Of a stretch of 64,000 nucleotides of DNA, positions 11,097-22,339 are shown piece after piece. Both the position numbers and the translations under genes were made by a program. Positions within the stretch are counted from its first letter, which is position 1. Each line of letters starts with the position of its first letter. Source of the DNA: Sanghuangporus weigelae (taxonomy: Eukaryota; Basidiomycota; Agaricomycetes; Hymenochaetales; Hymenochaetaceae). Where the stretch lies: positions 1,240,001 through 1,304,000 of the forward strand of contig CP137326.1 in NCBI GenBank assembly GCA_033182465.1, written 5' to 3'. Under the pieces are notes generated by a model. The model searched no databases, was not told the DNA's origin, and was given only the letters and a program-made list of their open reading frames with translations.

Positions 11097-11810
11097 TTAC
11101 CGGCTACGGCTGCGATCGTCCTTAGAGCTATATGATCTGGACCTTGAAGATCGCGATGGGCTGCGCCTATGTTTGCTGTTGCGGTACCGACGGGCTCTAG
11201 AATGAGATGACGATACCGAACGCGACCTGCTGCGACTGGATCCCGAATCTGAAGACCTCGATCTTGAGCTCGATGAGTCTGAATCTGACGCTGACGAATC
11301 GGAGTCCGAGTCCGAGCTCGATTCAGATTCGCTAGAGGGTGCGAAACTCGTCAAACAACTGCAGTTGCCACCGCGAATACTTAAGACGCACCTGTCTGAC
11401 CTCTTCCTTTTCTTGCTCTCAATAGCCTTCGTAACTGCCCTCTCCTTCTCCTTCGCCTCTAGGATCTTGTTCGCCATACCAGACCTATCTCCCATCAGCA
11501 CGAAAAAAAATGCAATGAGCATTGCGCACGTACTTATTCTTAAACTCATCCGGCACCTCTATTTCGGGCTTCACCTTTGCAAGGAGCTTCGGGTTATTGA
11601 GCAGCTGCGTCCTCGAAGGCCTCGAGACGTATGGCCTTTCGTTTTTGCATTGGTATGTGAAATGCCCTGATGTGAATACATGTGGTCTCAGAAGTTGACG
11701 CAGAGGCAAGGGAGAACAAACTCACCCTTCTTGAGACATCTTTGGCACAGCGTCTGGGGAGTCGCTCTGGGGCTGTTCGCAGATGGCTTGTGAGGCGCGT
11801 ACTTGGACAT
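11097..11810 (-). CDS. ZCCHC10-type zinc-knuckle protein with SR-rich tail
   Basis: Three exons are visible. The first starts MSKYAPHKPSAN and gives CQRCLKKG; after an intron it continues HFTYQCKNERPYVSRPSRTQ, which together form a CX2CX4HX4C zinc knuckle. Then come PEIEVPDEFKNK and, after another intron, GMANKILEAKEKERAV. The last part is a long Ser/Asp then Ser/Arg repeat tail ending in DDRSRSR. This is the layout of ZCCHC10 relatives. The knuckle suggests RNA binding and the SR tail a nuclear, splicing-linked role, but this is inference. It is divergent from the Iwr1 gene with 130 bp between starts. Confidence 0.8.
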
Positions 11811-11940
11811 GTCGTTCGCTAGTCAAGGCCTTGCAGGACGAAGTCCGATCAGCATGCACGTGAATACAGCCACGTGAGGCACTTGTGGTCGATCCACAAC
11901 GTTCACCTTTGCTCTAGACTCGATTTCTCACTCGACGACT
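11811..11940. promoter_or_regulatory. Bidirectional promoter, zinc-knuckle gene / IWR1
   Basis: 130 bp separate the divergent start codons of two nuclear genes. It holds a CACGTG-containing stretch (GCACGTGAATACAGCCACGTG, about 11855-11875) with two CACGTG hexamers; CACGTG is the core site of bHLH factors. Confidence 0.45.
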
Positions 11941-13206
11941 ATGAGTGCTGCAGATGACCATGACAAGGCCTCGCATGGCGAAGTTACAATTATCAGAATC
12001 AAGAGAAAACGTAGCGAGGATGTCCCAGATGTGCTCGGTATGTATCCATGTCTTACCATTCTTCGCGCATAACTCATGGATCATTATTCAGTTGTTGACA
12101 ACAACGAAAGCAATAATGTAAAAGGGACTAAGAGGAGGAGACCAGGAAGGAGTGTCTTTCAACTCGCTGACAGTATTAGAGAGGATGACTGGAAGAAGAT
12201 GAAGCAGGATGAGCTTAGAGTACGTCTGGGCATGTCTTGCTGCCCATCAAGAGACGTGGTTTGCTCAACTTAACAGAATCTTATCTCTGCACTGTCAAGA
12301 TCGCCATCAAAGGCAACCAATCTTGAGCCGAAGAGAGAGGTACCTTCGAGTCCGATTTCAACTAAACGCCAGAGGAGCAGCACGCAAAACGATCCGTCGG
12401 TGCGAAAATACCGTGTTATAGCTCATGGAACACAACCAGAACGACGACCCTCACAATTTTATCCTATGCCGTGAGTTAACTTCAAATATGGAGGACTTTT
12501 CTCTTGTCTGACAGTTGATAGTCCGAAGGTTCGATCTACCAAGGACGTAGAGAAGCCCTCGAAGTCTGGGATCAAAATCTACGATGCAGAACTAGCGCCC
12601 TCTGAGGTCCCACAAGAGGTCGACCCTGAGATGGAGAAGTTCCAACAATTACTTCAAGATTACCTTAAAGGTACTCCAGAGAAATGATCCTCGACTTTTC
12701 TTATGCTGATTCCTCCGTTTCGTTCAAGTCCACGAGGACATGCCTCAATTTGCTCCCGAGAATCTCAATACCCCAAGAGCAGATCTTTCGCTACCAACAT
12801 CCGGAGACTACGTATATGACATATTCTATTACCGTCCCGCGACACTGTTAGAACGAATGAACATGATGAACGCGGCAACGATATCGGGCCTTCCTTCCGA
12901 TTTTGACATGGACGATGAGTTTGAGTCCGATTCGGAGATTGAAGATGAGGCGGATGAAGACTCGAATGGTGTGTATCTGTTTTCGGCGGATAGGATGTTG
13001 TCCACTGATCACTGAGGGGTCTCTAGCGGAAGACTATTATAAAAATGATTACCCAGATGAGGAATCATCGGATGATGCAAGCAGCAAGGCGAGCGGTACG
13101 TATTTCGGTCACTACGTTAATCGGAATATCTGAATCTGGCATATTCCAAGATTACTGGTCTGAAGACGAACACGATATCCGAGGTCGCTTCCAACCTGGC
13201 CACTGA
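11941..13206 (+). CDS. IWR1: Iwr1, RNA polymerase II nuclear import factor
   Basis: The N-terminus (TIIRIKRKRSEDVPD) is the usual Iwr1 start, followed by RRRPGRSVFQLADSI. Middle exons give KYRVIAHGTQPERRPSQ, then EVDPEMEKFQQLLQDYL. The Iwr1 domain proper reads SGDYVYDIFYYRP, then an acidic stretch (DMDDEFESDSEIEDEADED), and after an intron AEDYYKNDYPDEE; the last exon gives DYWSEDEHD and a stop at 13206. Iwr1 binds the RNA polymerase II complex in the cytoplasm and carries it into the nucleus, then is exported by its acidic NES-type region. At least five introns are present, each short. Length (about 300 residues) fits the family. Confidence 0.88.
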
Positions 13207-13610
13207 CCGTCTAACTTCTTTTACTTTTCGTCTTTCGGTGAAGCACAGATAGAATTCGCTCTCAGACTTCGGAACGGACATGCGATCATGAAAGTAATGT
13301 ATCATCGTATGTATTCAGCTACATTAAAGCACTTATCGACAGTACGCATATGAGTACAGGGGATTTTGAGCGTAATCTCGGCGTCTCAAACACGTGTACA
13401 AGATGAGGTGGCTACAAGTCAACTACATTCTATAAGGTGCTGGTGCTGTATACATGACAAGAAAAGCGAAAGCACAAACGGTGAAGAACCTAAAAGCAAA
13501 TCCGGAAACACATCGGAACTGTATTAATATATGCAATACCCTTTGTATGCATGGTACAGCGAATCACTTCCGCATGTCAGAAAACCCGAGATAGAGAGAG
13601 AGGACTGAAA
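13207..13610. other. Convergent intergenic region IWR1 / phytochrome
   Basis: The 3' ends of the two convergent genes face each other here. No gene is seen. Confidence 0.4.
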
Positions 13611-16600
13611 CTACTGTTCTTTCCTTGCTTTTGTCCCATTGTTGGCCTTTGCTTCTTCAAACCAGCCACCCTCTTCCCAGTTGCAGCCTGGTCTGTAAAC
13701 AGCACTGTTCCGCTCTTCGGGATCGTGGATACCGGCCAGAATCTTGCGCAATCGCCTGAATTCGATCGGCTTGAGTGTCCATCCATCCATTCCGTAGCTA
13801 CGCATCTCCTCGCGTTGACGCTCCTGGAGAGATGCGGAAACAGCGAAGATAGGAATGCGACCGCTGTTCAATTTCCTTGGCTCACGTTCTTGATTTGGCC
13901 CTGAAGGCGACTCGGAATCCAGCTCTCGAATCGCCTTTGCAGCGTCAAATCCATTAAGAATCGGCATCCTGGACGGAATATCATTATAAGTTCGCACTTG
14001 CGGTGCATAAAGCACATACTGAATATCCATGAGGATGCAGTCGAAATCTCCGTCATCTTTGATCACATCTACTCCCTCTCGACCGTCTCTGGCTCCGACT
14101 ACGGAGTGACCATCCAGGGTGAGACGTTTGACCAGTATCGAGCGATTTATGTGATCATCCTGAATAACGATATCAGAGCTTCACGGAGGAACCCAACGGG
14201 TCGACGAAAATACCTCTACAACGAGCACCCTCAACTTGTAGCTGGGCGAGGACTGAGATAAAGAAGCACGGGACGGGCTTCGGTTAGCAAAGGGCGGTGT
14301 CAGTCGCGCAGGGACAGGAGTTGGTGCCATAGTCTTAAATTGAGAAGACTCGACCGACTTGTCTACATCGAAATCATCGACCTTCAAACCCTTAATTGGG
14401 AAGCGCGAATCAGCGACAGGGAATGTACCCTCCTTCGCAGAAGCGCTCATTATGCCTTGTCTCTCTCGTTCTCTAGATGTTTCCTTGGCCCTTGGTCTCT
14501 TCATATGATCCGACTGAAGAGCTTCAATCACGCCGTCAATTTCGCTCGAGTCACTGCTCTTGTGGCTGCGCAAAGACTGAACCGATGTGCTGGAATGCGT
14601 CGGAGATACAGAACTGGTATTATCTGAAGATGGTAACTCGAACGGAATCAGGAATGAGAATCGTGACCCTTCGTTCGGCTTTGAGTCAACGCGAAGCTGG
14701 CCACCCAATTGTTCAACAATTCTGGCGACGACGGCAAGACCAAGGCCTATGGAGTGTGTTTTAGCAGGGAACATATATTTACAAGAGAAGCGTACCGAGG
14801 CCAGGAGTCTCAGTTGATCGGGACACCGAAGATTCAACTTGCTCAAACTCTCTAAATATGTTTGCCAACTTTGTGCTCTCTATTCCGCAACCTGTGTCTC
14901 CAACAAATATTTCGACCGCGACTTCCTTCGAGTCTCGAAGACCGTGGGGTTCCTCGAACTTGTGGCACGATACAGTTACTTTCCCTTCCATCGTGTATTT
15001 CACTTTTGAACGCAGTTAGCTCGGACGCAATATAACGAAGTGGAGCTATGTACCAGCATTTGCGGTGAGATTCGCCACCACCGTACGGATCTTCTGGGAG
15101 TCGCCAATGACCATTTTTGGACTGCCTGACAGGTCTAAATCGAAGTCAACTCTGCGTCGAACGGCCTCGTTCCTAAGAGATAATATATCAACGCTGCTTT
15201 ACACGACGAATATGAACGTACCTGTAGAGCTGGACTGCATCAGAAATCGCTTCATGAAGATTGAACGGTTCATTAAAGTAAGTTTCATTTCCAGATTCAA
15301 GTCTCGTCAAATCCTGTAATAACTCCTCGTGAGTTTCCGAAAAGAAAGCCAGGCAGGACGGCGTCATCCTTACGAGCAGGTCGTTGATAGTGAACAACAA
15401 GTTCTGCATCAACATTGAGTATGTAGACCAAAATAATCAATATACTTATGACTGTACCTTGGACGCAGAATGCGACCTTGCAAGATTCTCGCGAGTTTCG
15501 GAATCCAGCGGACCGTTAAGAGCCATTTCGAGGTAGCTGTGTAAATTAAGCACCGGACTTGTACATGAATCAAAGCAGTAGACACACTTTATAATATGGT
15601 TCAATGGAGTCCGCACTTCGCACAAGATTGTAAGCCTTTAAGAAGCCGGTAGCTAATAAACGCACCTTCGTGGCTAGCGTTAGATAGCAAAATATTCGTA
15701 AGCTGCGTAGTCTGCAGAGCAGACTCCTTCTGTCTCCAAACTTCGATAAACTTGATGAAACTTTATTAGACACTAGTATTTGTAGATAGACAATGCATAC
15801 CTTCCCGTATACCAGCGCAAGGACACCTGCAGTTTCCAATTGTTCTTCTGTCCATGCTCGACACCTACCTGCAACAGTTTCGGACCAGATCTACAACGGA
15901 CAGTGTATTAGGGACGGAACTCAGTATACCCACCCGACTAACTTTGAAAGACTTCCGTGGTTCCAGTACCGATTCCTCGGTATCATCCTTGTAGGGCTTT
16001 CCGGCCCAATGAACATCTCGAAGCTGACCTTTGCGGAGGAAGACGATGAAGTCCTTGCCTCCTCTAGACAAAGGCACGTATAGAAGACCTGCGATGATTT
16101 CCAGGCCACTTGGCAATTGCAAGTCTGGGAAATCTTTAACGACCGATTGAGAAACTTGCATAAGCCTAGACAGAAGTATAAACGCGACCTGTTGGGGAAA
16201 ATTGAGCAGATAACTCACGTGAATTGCTTCAGCCTCAAGTATTCTGCAACTACAAGTATCTCTTGGCTATGCTGATTTTGACCCAAGATCTTCGCCCCGT
16301 CTCCGATGACAAGAACACCAAAGTCTGCATCAAAGAGACCAAGAAGATCTTCTGCATTCGACACGATGTATCCAGTCGGGTGCGAGTCGGTTGGAAGAGT
16401 ACTAATCTAAATCTGTTGTTAGAATGCAAGCTAAGAAAACTGATACTGATCGGTACCAGTTTTCGCGTAAGCAGGCGCTGTGCATAGCTCAACCTCTCAA
16501 TATTGCGGGATACGGAATCACTAAGTAGTCGCAGCATTTGCCGGACAGGGAAAGACACTCGCATTCCATGCGGTCCGAAGGAGTGGCACGAGATAAGTCC

Positions 16601-19484
16601 CCAAAGAGCACCGAAGGTTATGACCGACTTTAATGACCATAAATTGAAGACCACTACATCTGACTCGGCAACACTCACGATAGACATAGAAGATCGCGCT
16701 CCCATGTTAGCCACATATTTGATATGGATGGGACTCATAGCACGAAGGAAAGAGTGCGTCATATCCTTGAAAGCAGGTGTCAAGGAATAAATCGACATGA
16801 AAAACCTGAGAAACATACCAGGGGCGTTTTGAGGTCCTCACGACTTCTCACGACTAGGCGAGCAGTTGGTTGAGACCGGTTGTAAAGTAGCCGTACCTTG
16901 TCTGGAACGAAAGATGTCAGATTTATGACAGTACTATTTGAAGACACTTACTGATTTTGTACAATTCTCGAGCCTGAGAGTGACTGATGATGAGTGATTC
17001 ATCTGCCGAGTGATAATAACTGACACACCTGGGCTGGAATATCCGAAGCAGGAAAATGAAGTCCTTTGTAAAGTTCGTGAGTCTGCCTCCAGTCCACCAA
17101 TTCCGCCACCACCTGTCCATTGTATTGCTCATCAAACTGATAGACTAACACCCGATGGAATTGCGTCAAGTCCTTTATTACTCCTACCACAACCTTAAGG
17201 AATGTATCAAGGTCCGGTGCTGAGCTCAATTGATCATTGACCTGAGCCAAGACAGCGAAGATATCCATTGTTCCAACACCCGTCTGGGCAGTGCGCCGTG
17301 CCCGCGCCCGTTGTCGGGGACCTCGCCCAGCAGTCGCATCGAACGCGGCGCCGCTTGCTCGTTCTCCCCCTGGGTTATGGAATGTGCGATTGATGCGACG
17401 CATACGCTCCAGAGCCTTCAGGGGTTTCGCATGGGAAGTTGTACTTTCGAAGACATCCTCCGGTCTTGGGAACCACTCGTCATCACCTTCCATATCTTGA
17501 TTTGATAAGAAGACCTCCGCAGGGTTCAACATCGAGGACGCAACATCAGGAGCACTCTGAGGCGTGGCAACGAACGCTGGAGGCGTGTTTCCGTCTGTCG
17601 ATCCTGGTGACGCATACATCTCGGTGGTAGAACCAGTGCCTCGACTAAAGTCGGTCGCAGTGGTTGATCCTGTACCTGAGCTTCTGCTACTCGGTTGAGA
17701 TTCTGGGGATCCAGTCGGAACGTAATCACTTTGCAGTGGCGGATATAACGGATTGTACAGGTCTCTTTCCAATTCGAACTCCAAAATAATAATGGATTGC
17801 TCGAAAGGTCTCGCCTTGCTCGCCTCGCTGTTGTTTTGCGACTTGTGTCGAGACGGTGGTCGATGTGCAGCGCACCAGCAAGTCCAGAAGCGTCTGTCGC
17901 CTTCCCGTTCCAGCTCTTCGTCTTCGTCGGAAGGTGCGCTACCAGGTTCACCCCAGCCACTCAACAAGAAGACCTGAGGGTTATCATTGTTCTCTTGTTC
18001 ACCTTCGGAAAACTCTGAATCGTTCAGGAACTGAACGTTGTCCCAAAGCAGATCTGCCTGGGTGTCTGGAAGCGTCTGTGTGAAACACTCAAGCCCAAAA
18101 AGATATTGGGGGGAAAGTCCAAGAAGTTCTGTTGAATTCTGAGAAAACTTAGTTGCAGTGACGGCACACAAGCACGTTCGATGCTTTTACCTCTGATACT
18201 TGTCTTACTACCAGGTTTCCAGTATTGTCATCCTCTTCTACAGCTATCAAAACACCAAAACCTTGTACGGCTCCAGGTGCATGGATCGGCTTTCGGATGA
18301 AGGAAAAATCAATCAAAAGGAACATGACGAATAGAAAATTGATTACATACCTCATCCTCACATTTCGCCAAGGAGCCCTCTCTTCCAGTCAATACATGGA
18401 AGCCATTGTCGTCGACCACGTACTCGAATCTGAATGTCACCAACTCGCTGGAAGTGCTCATATTTGAAGAGGGCACCTGATCCTGCGTCTCGCCTGTCGA
18501 GTCAGTTCCTGATAATCCTGATTGTACCCCTTCACCTCCAGAGCTTTTCCCTCTGTCGGATCTACTCCATGGGTCTGACGCCGATCCAGAAAAAGGACTG
18601 TGAACACTCCGTCGTGCTTGACGACTTGAAATGAGAGAACCACCAGACGCAGAAGATCCGCGCTCGGATCCACCGCGGGAAGATAAAGGCGGGAGGTGTA
18701 CAATCCCTGTCTGACTAAAGTCAGTAGGCTTTGAATGTGCAGGCCCGTCTCCTGACGCAGCTTGCAATGGCTGTGGCATTCGGAGAGCAGGTGTTGTGTA
18801 AGCAGTTGCCAGCACATCAGCTCCAGCTGACGAAATCGGCTCTGGATGACGAGGGTCATATTCGTCCGCGTCTCGATCGCCAGGAAGAATTAGAACGCGT
18901 TGTTTACTCTCGTGATCGGGCACATTTGGCGGGCTGTTGGAACCATCAGGATTTTGAACAACAGGCTCGTATTTTTTCTCCCCGTGGTGCTTCTCTTTTG
19001 ATTTCTCTCCCGATTGGAGCGGGGACTTTGGAGTTGACTCCGTTGAGTGTATTGAAGTGGACTCTGCGGATCGAGGAAAGTGTCCTTCCCCACTCAAGGG
19101 GATGAACGGAGAGCCAAAGGGAAAAGAGATGCTCCCCTCAGACAGAGAGCCTCCAGCACTACGACTGCCTTGACTATTCGTGATATCCTTGTCCCGTCTG
19201 ATCTGAGCGGCAGCTTGGGATATGCTCATAGGAGTAGGCTGGACGCCAATCGGACCAGAGATCTCTGAAGCTGAAGGCTGCTGGTCGAGTCTTGCCGGTT
19301 GTATGCCGGATAGAAGGGTGCGGACTGGGTAGACATAGCTGGTCGAAGAGGAAGAAGAGGAAGAAGTAGTCGCCGAACTGGATGGACCGTATTCTTTGAT
19401 AGGAGGAGCGTGAGCGTCAGGACTAGACGGCGCTTCCGATCCTTCGACGACGTCTGAATTTTTGTTTCCGTCGGGGCCCGACAT
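13611..19484 (-). CDS. Fungal phytochrome (hybrid histidine kinase)
   Basis: The domain order is that of fungal phytochromes. A disordered Ser/Pro-rich N-terminus of about 350 residues ends in SLAKCEDE, whose Cys (about residue 375) lies just before the PAS core (PIHAPGAVQGFGVLIAV) and is the expected bilin-attachment residue. A long acidic/Ser insert follows, then a GAF domain (HRVLVYQFDEQYNGQV, GLHFPASDIPAQ), the PHY domain (MSPIHIKYVANMG, FGALWGLISCHSFGPHG, NIERLSYAQRLLTRKL), a histidine kinase with H-box SNASHE-VRTPLNHII (intron inside) and ATPase boxes (GDTGCGIE, GLGLAVVARIVEQLGG), and a receiver with phospho-acceptor Asp in CILMDIQ-MPILNGFDAAKA and Lys in TLKPIEF. Such proteins bind biliverdin and act as red/far-red sensors that phosphorylate their own receiver. 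All key residues I can check are present; more than ten introns. Confidence 0.93.
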
Positions 19485-19664
19485 GGTGGTCGGTGGACGA
19501 AATGGTCGACGTCGGTCAGGAAAGGAAGGGTTTCGCAGGATGCAACCTTGCTTGCTAGTGCAGGATACAGAAACATGTTGTGACGCAATTGTTTGGCATT
19601 GTGTGTTTTCCATCATTCGCGAACTTGCCTTATCAAGAACTTGGCACGAACTTCTTCCACTGCT
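19485..19664. promoter_or_regulatory. Bidirectional promoter, phytochrome / ABHD12
   Basis: 180 bp lie between the start codons of the phytochrome (-) and the lipase (+). The minus-strand frame stays open upstream of the chosen phytochrome ATG to 19616, so a longer N-terminus cannot be fully excluded. Confidence 0.45.
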
Positions 19665-21097
19665 ATGGACAAGCTTTTAGCCAGGGGTCAAACTTTCCTC
19701 CTCGCACTCGCAGCACTCTATATCGCATTGCTGGGTCTCTTAACCATTCCCTACTTTCAAAGGCAGTATGTATCATCTATCGGTGGTAAGGAAAGAAAGC
19801 GACTGATTATGAATTGAAGTGCGATTTTCTTTCATGCGGTACGTTGGCCTCTCCACGCTGAGTTTGACAACCCGGTGAAATATGGTCTTCCTGGTGAGAT
19901 CAACTTTACTCGGCTCTGGACCGGAAGTCCGTTTTTAATCGGTCATCATCAGCAAGCAGAACTCTGAACGTACAGGTCGAGACCAGTGACAATCTCAAGC
20001 TCGGGGCCTGGCTTATCCTTCCTCCGTCCGAATCAAAAAGCTCGTTGTTCGACGGACCTCCTAGCGAGGCCGAGATATCAGAAAGTCTATCAGAGCGTCC
20101 GACGGTTCTTTTCTTTCACGGGAACGCTGCAACACGCGCAATTCCCCTTCGCGTTCTGCATTGTTCCAAGTTCGCGACGCGATTCAGAGCGAATGTCCTT
20201 GCTATTGATTATCGCGGCTTTGGAGATTCCGAAGGAGTTCCTTCCGAGGAAGGTCTGATTGCAGATGCTCGTGCAGCTTGGGACTGGGCGGTCAATCGTG
20301 GAGCTAAACCAGAAAACATCCTTCTGGTGGGCCTGAGCTTAGGTACTGGAGTTGTGTCCGGCTTCGCTGCTGAGCTGGCTAAGGAAGGCGCGTGCCATCA
20401 AATCATGTTCTGATTCCGCAGGTCCAGTTGGCTGATTTGGCCAGTAGATGTGCGGCCTAGAGGCATTGTCCTGCTCTCTCCATTCAGGTCTATCAGATCA
20501 TTATTACCCGAATACCGAATCTTCAGCGCAATCCCTGTATTGCAGCCTCTAGAGTTTTTCCCTCCTCTTCAAGGTCGGCATTCCTTGATTTCAGTGTTCG
20601 CCTATTCTAAGTTCGAATCGTGACTAGACTTATTTGCGCGTTTCTTGGTTACCAAATTCAACACGAGCGAAACTCTTCCTGTAGGATTCTTATCGCATCT
20701 CTGGAAAATAGATTCAACTGATATAATTAAGACCATCAAAGCTCCTATCCTCCTGGCACATTCAAAGGATGACTTTGCCGTCCCCCACGCGCATTCTCGG
20801 ACTCTTTTCGAAAGTTTTCTGGAAGAGTTCCTTCCGCCTGCTCCTTCTCTTCCTAACTCGCACAGCGATATGAGGACTTTGGACTGGACCGCCTTTAAAA
20901 CTGCCAATGACGAACGGCTGGCCAGGAAGTCAGCTCTCGTCGATAGACAGGAGATTCCGGGCTTTGCGATTGTTCACCGATTGAATCGCACCAACGATTC
21001 TGGTGAGGTCATCTTCGTAGAAGCATCTCATGGAGGTCACAATAGGATAGGCATTCAAGATAGTCTCCTTGACCTTTTACACTTTGCATTCTTTTGA
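19665..21097 (+). CDS. ABHD12-type alpha/beta-hydrolase, membrane anchored
   Basis: An N-terminal signal anchor (FLLALAALYIALLGLL) leads into an alpha/beta-hydrolase fold. Visible are the oxyanion region FFHGNAATRAI, DYRGFGDSEG, the nucleophile elbow GLSLGTG (GxSxG), VLLSPFRSIRSLLPEYR, the acid region ILLAHSKDDFAVPH and the catalytic His in FVEASHGGHN. This order and the DYRGFGDSEG segment are typical of ABHD12 and its fungal relatives, which are ER-facing lysophospholipid/monoacylglycerol lipases. The ATG at 19665 puts the anchor directly at the start. Introns occur near 19768, 19890, 20390 and 20570. Confidence 0.85.
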
Positions 21098-22339
21098 TAC
21101 GGTTTCACTTGTATATCTGGTATCATACACTTGCTTCATGCTCTAGGTTACTACTTTCAGGAAGCCTGCTGGAGGCACAATAGCACGACTTGTTCTGGAT
21201 GCTGATAATGTAAAGTTCTAATTCCTATCTGATTTGTAGATGTCCCGTCTTGTGCATCCTTCATGTTACGTCTATTTCAGCTTTCGCCTCGTCTCTGCGG
21301 TGCGCTTTCCGAGCTCGTGTATTTTCTTGCACTTCGAGTGTGAGAAGTGCTGGTCGAACCCTAATACATGTACGTCGCCGCATTCGAGCGATCAACAGGT
21401 TTGGCGGAATCGGACTACTCGATTGAGAATCATACTTAGCTAGTAAGCAGTATTTTAGCGAGGAGACGAGCACGCAAAGTAATACTAAAACAAATGTATT
21501 CCCAGATGGATTGCGAGCGTCGCAATCGTCTGAGGATATTAATATAATATTGCTGGAAGAAGTACAGCGTTTTTATACTATATAATGGGGTTTTCATGGA
21601 ATGAATGGTTTCGAATACCAAGCAAAAAGAAAGACGAAAATCAATTTAAAAGCGTAACCGGGGGATGGAAAACTGTCCAAGAATGAATAAACAGAAAGGA
21701 TAAACATAACAAAGAGAAAGATAAGCTTGGGCGAGACGTTCGGCCACGAGCGGTGTCCAATAAACAAAGAGAATGCCTCGTGCCCTCGAGACGAGGGTAT
21801 CGAGTTTGTAACCTCGGTCGTTCCTGCCGATCCGAGGTTAATCATGCTCAGGTATCCCCCGGGATACTTCGCCGGATTGTATTCCAACACAGTACACAAC
21901 GGTCATAGGCATAGGCACTAAAAAACCTGGTCACCTGTGCGTGATGCCAGACGTGTTGTTTGTCCTTATCGACTACAACCCAAATTAGGCAGTCGATACT
22001 CTGCCCTCGCCGTCTTCTTCCCGTCCCACATGTTTTGTAAAGCACAAAAGAGGCTGTCGGCTTTCTTTCTTTCTTGTGGGGTCGGGGAATCGTATCCTAC
22101 CTACCAACTCCAAACGGAAATGAAAAAAAGGAATATTTGAATGAAGCTGACCGAAATAATTTGCACCCTCGTTTATATCAGCATGCTGATGGTGTGATCG
22201 ACGCCGTGGAAAACGATGAGGTAGCTTTGGACGTGTCTTTTCTTCTATCCGTTACCATCTTTCTGCCGTCTCTTAGAACCGGCATACTCTCATGGACTTG
22301 CAGTACTCGTCTATGCAATAAAATTTTTACGACAACTTT
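21098..22339. other. Intergenic region, no confident gene
   Basis: About 1.2 kb upstream of the borate transporter. AT-rich in the first half. Small open frames (for example minus 21594-21899) carry no recognisable domain. It probably contains the long promoter and leader of the transporter gene. Confidence 0.4.

Noticed and set aside
18309-19616. Phytochrome start at the upstream ATG at 19616
   Set aside because: It would extend into the shared promoter by 44 residues of atypical, Cys-containing sequence; the ATG at 19484 opens the usual acidic Ser-rich start.
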